From NCBI RefSeq assembly GCF_014694315.1, contig NZ_JAAOXD010000007.1, forward strand, positions 657,141-721,140: a stretch of DNA of 64,000 nt, written 5' to 3'. A program made the position numbers and the translations under genes. Positions 61,330 through 64,000 of this stretch are shown here, in pieces (position 1 is the stretch's first letter; each line of letters starts with the position of its first letter). This stretch comes from Arthrobacter ipis (lineage in GTDB: Bacteria; Actinomycetota; Actinomycetes; Actinomycetales; Micrococcaceae). The notes beneath the pieces are model-generated. The model searched no databases, had not been told where the DNA came from, and saw only the letters and a program-made list of their open reading frames with translations.

Positions 61330-62415
61330 GTGTCTTCAAATCCGATTCGTGTTGCTATCGTCGGCGTGGGTAACTGTGCCGCTTCGCTGGTCCAAGGTGT
61401 CCATTACTACCGGGATGCCGACCCCCAGGCCACGATTCCGGGTCTGATGCACGTGGAGTTCGGCAAGTACCACGTCAATGATGTGCAGTTCGTGGCCGCG
61501 TTCGATGTTGACGGCAAGAAGGTTGGCGTCGACCTCGCGGACGCGATCCTGGCCAGCGAAAACAACACCATCAAGCTTGCCGAGGTCCCGCCGACCGGTG
61601 TGACGGTCCAGCGCGGGCACACCCTGGACGGGCTGGGCCGGTACTACCTGGAGACCATCGAGCAGTCCACCAAGGAACCGGTCGACGTTGTCCAGGCCCT
61701 GAAGGACGCCCGGGCTGATGTCATGGTCTGCTACCTTCCGGTCGGGTCCCAAGAGGCCGCGGAGTTCTACGCGCAGTGCGCGATCGACGCCGGGGTGGCG
61801 TTCGTGAACGCGCTGCCGGTGTTCCTCGCGGGCACCAAGGAGTGGGCTGACAAGTTCACCGCCGCGGGTGTGCCGATCGTGGGTGATGACATCAAGAGCC
61901 AGATCGGTGCCACCATCACGCACCGCGTCATGGCCAAGCTGTTCGAGGACCGCGGTGTGACGCTGGACCGCACGTACCAGCTGAACGTGGGCGGGAACAT
62001 GGACTTCAAGAACATGCTCGAGCGGGACCGGTTGGAGTCGAAGAAGATCTCCAAGACCCAGGCCGTGACCTCCAACGTCGAGGCCGAGCTGGCTGCGAAG
62101 GATGTCCACATCGGCCCGTCCGACTACGTGCAGTGGCTCGATGACCGCAAGTGGGCCTTCGTTCGCCTGGAGGGCCGCAACTTCGGTGACGCGCCGGTGT
62201 CTTTGGAGTACAAGCTGGAGGTCTGGGACTCGCCGAACTCCGCCGGTGTGATCATCGATGCGATCCGTGCTGCGAAGATCGGCCTGGACCGTGGCATCGG
62301 GGGCCCGCTGCTTTCGGCGTCGAGCTACTTCATGAAGTCCCCGCCGGAGCAGTTCAACGACGACCTCGCCCGCGAAAAGGTCGAGGCCTTCATCCGCGGC
62401 GACCTCGACCGCTGA
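61330..62415 (+). CDS. ino1: Inositol-3-phosphate synthase, actinobacterial type
   Basis: 361 residues. Converts glucose-6-phosphate to myo-inositol-phosphate with bound NAD, feeding phosphatidylinositol and mycothiol synthesis. The nucleotide motif VGVGNCAASLVQGVHYY starts the protein; GDDIKSQIGATITHRVM holds a catalytic Lys and LNVGGNMDFKNML the conserved core. GTG start with RBS aaaggag. Followed by a tandem repeat and a hairpin, then convergent with the MerR gene. Confidence 0.94.
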   Translation: MSSNPIRVAIVGVGNCAASLVQGVHYYRDADPQATIPGLMHVEFGKYHVNDVQFVAAFDVDGKKVGVDLADAILASENNTIKLAEVPPTGVTVQRGHTLDGLGRYYLETIEQSTKEPVDVVQALKDARADVMVCYLPVGSQEAAEFYAQCAIDAGVAFVNALPVFLAGTKEWADKFTAAGVPIVGDDIKSQIGATITHRVMAKLFEDRGVTLDRTYQLNVGGNMDFKNMLERDRLESKKISKTQAVTSNVEAELAAKDVHIGPSDYVQWLDDRKWAFVRLEGRNFGDAPVSLEYKLEVWDSPNSAGVIIDAIRAAKIGLDRGIGGPLLSASSYFMKSPPEQFNDDLAREKVEAFIRGDLDR

Positions 62416-62425
62416 CCTCGGACCC

Positions 62426-62498
62426 TCCCTCACGTCCTGCAGGTTTTGACCGGACGCGTCCTCAGGTCCTGCAGGTTTTGACTCGATGCTCCCTCACC
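62426..62498. repeat. 32-bp tandem repeat downstream of ino1
   Basis: gtcctgcaggttttgac occurs at 62434-62450 and 62466-62482, exactly 32 bp apart. Each copy is preceded by a tccctcac-like segment; a third such segment (62490-62498) starts another unit that is cut short by the hairpin. Confidence 0.8.
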
Positions 62499-62516
62499 TT
62501 TGGTGGGGGAGCATCG
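62484..62516. terminator. Hairpin between convergent ino1 and MerR genes
   Basis: A 15-bp stem with one G-U pair (cgatgctccctcacc with ggtgggggagcatcg) and a 3-nt loop. It probably ends transcription from both sides, though T runs are absent. Confidence 0.6.
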
Positions 62517-62520
62517 CCGC

Positions 62521-63144
62521 TTAAGCGTCCTTGTCGTAGCGCCGAATCGCGTGGCTTGCGTGCGCGAGTGCCAGCAGCTTCAGGACCAGCTGGCCATGCA
62601 GATGCATGCCGACGGCCGCCGTCATGATCAGCTGATTGACGTCTTCCGGCGCCGTTGTGGCCGAAATATTCACTGCGGCTATGGCGTCCACCGCCTGGCT
62701 GTACGCGTTGAGCAGGTCTTCGGTCACTGGCACGCCCAGACTTTCCATTAGGGCCAGGTGGGCATTGAGTGAGTTTCTGGCGTCGCTCGGTACATCCGGC
62801 CAGTTCCGGAACCGTACGACGGCGTCGCCCGCCGGAGTGCGGAGGTCGCCGTGCTCCGTCCCCACGTCGTCGAGCCCCAGCACCGCGCGCTGGACCGCAG
62901 CCAAAAGCTCAAGGCGGGGGACGCCGTCGTCGGCCATTTTGAGCAGGGAACCGATCTTGGCCATATTCAGTCCGACCACGCGCCGCAGCGCCTGGATGAG
63001 TTCCAGCCGGCTCAGATGATGCTCTGAGTACTCCGCCCGGGTTGCGTGGACCGAGCGGCCTGGGGGCAGCAGCCCCTCGCGGAGGTAGAACTTGATGCTG
63101 GCGGGGGAGACTCCCGTCCTCTCGCTGAGTTCCTTCAGCTGCAT
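62521..63144 (-). CDS. MerR-family transcriptional regulator
   Basis: 207 residues. The N-terminal MerR helix-turn-helix is MQLKELSERTGVSPASIKFYLREGLLPPGR, followed by the wing (RAEYSEHHLSRLELIQALRRVVGLNMAKIGSLL in part). The C-terminal 120 residues are not a metal-binding MerR type: no Cys cluster is seen. This implies an organic ligand or redox-independent control. ATG with RBS aggagcg. Divergent from the DUF2306 gene, with inverted repeats between, so it likely controls that gene and itself. Confidence 0.88.
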   Translation of the reverse strand: MQLKELSERTGVSPASIKFYLREGLLPPGRSVHATRAEYSEHHLSRLELIQALRRVVGLNMAKIGSLLKMADDGVPRLELLAAVQRAVLGLDDVGTEHGDLRTPAGDAVVRFRNWPDVPSDARNSLNAHLALMESLGVPVTEDLLNAYSQAVDAIAAVNISATTAPEDVNQLIMTAAVGMHLHGQLVLKLLALAHASHAIRRYDKDA

Positions 63145-63177
63145 GCTCGCTCCTTCCTCTACGGATGGCAGCCTCTT

Positions 63178-63237
63178 GGATAGCTGTCGCGCCGCTGGCT
63201 ATCTTGATTTACACCCACTGGATAGTGGCTCTATCCT
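63178..63237 (+). promoter_or_regulatory. MerR operators and leaderless promoter of the DUF2306 gene
   Basis: Two inverted repeats share one half-site: GATAGC-N13-GCTATC (63179-63203) and GGATAG-N5-CTATCC (63220-63236). The second overlaps the -10 (TATCCT, 63232-63237); a TTTACA -35 lies at 63208-63213 with an 18-bp spacer, close to the long spacer used by MerR regulators. The ATG is 6 nt after the -10, so the mRNA is probably leaderless. Confidence 0.6.
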
Positions 63238-63243
63238 AGTCGC

Positions 63244-63783
63244 ATGGAGCCTTGGAATGTACTGCTTGCCAGCCACGTCATTGCCGCCCTTTTTGTTCTT
63301 GCTATTGGTCCGGTGCAGATCCTTCGCCGCCGCCGGGACCGCATCCACCGGACCATGGGACACCTGTGGGTCGCGGCGATGTACTACGTCTGCTTGAGCA
63401 GTTTCTGGATCGTCAGTGAAGGGCATTTCAGCTGGCTTCACGGGCTGTCCGCGTTCACGATCGTGACGGTCACCCTTGGACTGATCAGTGCGGTGCGCCG
63501 GAACATCCCGGCGCATAGGGGGAACATGATCGGCAGCTACATCGGCATCGCTGTGGCGTTCGGCTTCGCCGTCGCGGCTCCGGGGCGCGCCATTCCTCAC
63601 CTTCTGGCCGAGGATCTGCCAACTGCGCTGTACGTTGCCGCGCTGGTGGCGCTCAGCGTCGCCGTCGTCTTCATTTCGCTCCGGCGCGGCGAGGGCCGTC
63701 GCGTCCAGGACACAGGGCGCAAGGCTGACCAAGCCACGGTGGCTGCAGCTTCGGCAGGGGCTGTGGCGGGCCGAAGCCAGTAG
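63244..63783 (+). CDS. DUF2306-type membrane protein
   Basis: 179 residues, four or five membrane helices: about 6-25, 42-60, 65-85, 98-118 and 128-147. GPVQILRRRRDRIHRTMGHLWVAAMYY and the His/Arg-bearing loops fit DUF2306. The C-terminal 35 residues are cytoplasmic and Ala-rich. Function is unknown; conserved His in RIHRTMGHLW could bind haem or metal, which is speculation. It is probably controlled by the adjacent MerR protein. Confidence 0.75.
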   Translation: MEPWNVLLASHVIAALFVLAIGPVQILRRRRDRIHRTMGHLWVAAMYYVCLSSFWIVSEGHFSWLHGLSAFTIVTVTLGLISAVRRNIPAHRGNMIGSYIGIAVAFGFAVAAPGRAIPHLLAEDLPTALYVAALVALSVAVVFISLRRGEGRRVQDTGRKADQATVAAASAGAVAGRSQ

Positions 63784-63841
63784 TACCCGCACCCCCAAAC
63801 GCTTCCTCATCTTTCGTCGCTGCACGCGGGGCAGGTTCAAG

Positions 63842-64000
63842 GGGTCGTTGCAACACCTGAGTGATTGGTGTTGTTGTGGGACGTTTTGGTCGGCCTGAGG
63901 TGTTGGGTGAGGTTGTGCGGGTGTTCTGGGAGGCGAGGTCTTCCGGGTTGTCCGATGAGGTGGCGGCGGAGGCTGCCGGGCTTTCCGTTACTGCGGCACG
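63842..64000 (+). mobile_element. 5' end of a putative IS30-type insertion sequence (runs off window)
   Basis: The sequence ggggtcgttgcaacacc begins what looks like a terminal repeat, and an open frame follows at once to the window end. The element's other end, inverted repeat and target duplication are outside the window. Confidence 0.5.
63861..64000 (+). CDS. Transposase N-terminus, probably IS30 family (partial)
   Basis: GTG at 63861 (or 63876) opens a frame to the window edge. The product contains VGRFGRPEVLGEVVRVFWEA then RSSGLSDEVAAEAAGLSVTAA, a helix-turn-helix of the type found at the N-terminus of IS30-like transposases in actinobacteria. Only about 46 residues are visible and the DDE domain is absent from view, so the family call is tentative. 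The coding sequence is richer in gtt/ggt-type codons than its neighbours. Confidence 0.5.
   Translation, partial: MIGVVVGRFGRPEVLGEVVRVFWEARSSGLSDEVAAEAAGLSVTAA

Noticed and set aside
62434..62482. Possible CRISPR array
   Set aside because: Only two copies, 15-bp interval too short for a spacer, and no cas genes.

Overview
The window is high-GC chromosomal DNA from an actinobacterium of the Arthrobacter/Pseudarthrobacter type (Micrococcaceae). That placement is inferred from the gene order tuf - S10/spc/alpha ribosomal clusters - truA - rplM - rpsI - glmM - coaA - glmS - acpS - nnr, the actinobacterial ino1, the TreXYZ trehalose operon, many GTG/TTG starts and several apparently leaderless promoters. 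No rRNA, tRNA or CRISPR array was seen.

Layout. 1-743: the 3' end of tuf with its terminator, then a 41-residue membrane protein. 781-2241 (minus): a GH1 beta-glucosidase with a LacI-type operator candidate. 2648-12567: the S10 cluster (rpsJ to rpsQ, closed by a hairpin) and a separate spc cluster (rplN to rplO, own leader and terminator). 12764-21076: secY-adk-map, a P1-family peptidase, infA-rpmJ-rpsM-rpsK-rpoA-rplQ and truA. rpsN (S14) and rpsD (S4) are absent from their usual positions.

21157-43329: an accessory block between truA and rplM, genes that are commonly close neighbours in actinobacteria. It holds two complete tad (Flp pilus) operons in tandem on the minus strand, each ordered flp-tadE-tadG-cpaB-cpaE-cpaF-tadB-tadC. 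They share one short prepilin peptidase. Beside them sit two paralogous OmpR-type response regulators, one membrane histidine kinase, a stand-alone histidine-kinase ATPase domain, and an Hpt-like protein whose phospho-histidine position is Leu. A DUF222/HNH protein lies in the same block. The working model is two different Flp pili controlled by a dedicated, partly degenerate phosphorelay. This is the most interesting part of the window.

43637-53288: rplM-rpsI, then the cell-wall and cofactor genes glmM, mscL, an M15 D,D-peptidase lipoprotein, coaA, an ER/SipW-type signal peptidase, glmS, acpS and nnr. 53400-60021: the glgX-treY-treZ operon, which makes trehalose from glycogen. 60100-62415: an aldo/keto reductase and inositol-1-phosphate synthase, followed by a 32-bp tandem repeat and a hairpin. 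62521-63783: a divergent MerR regulator and DUF2306 membrane protein with inverted repeats between them. The window ends inside the start of what looks like an IS30-type transposase.
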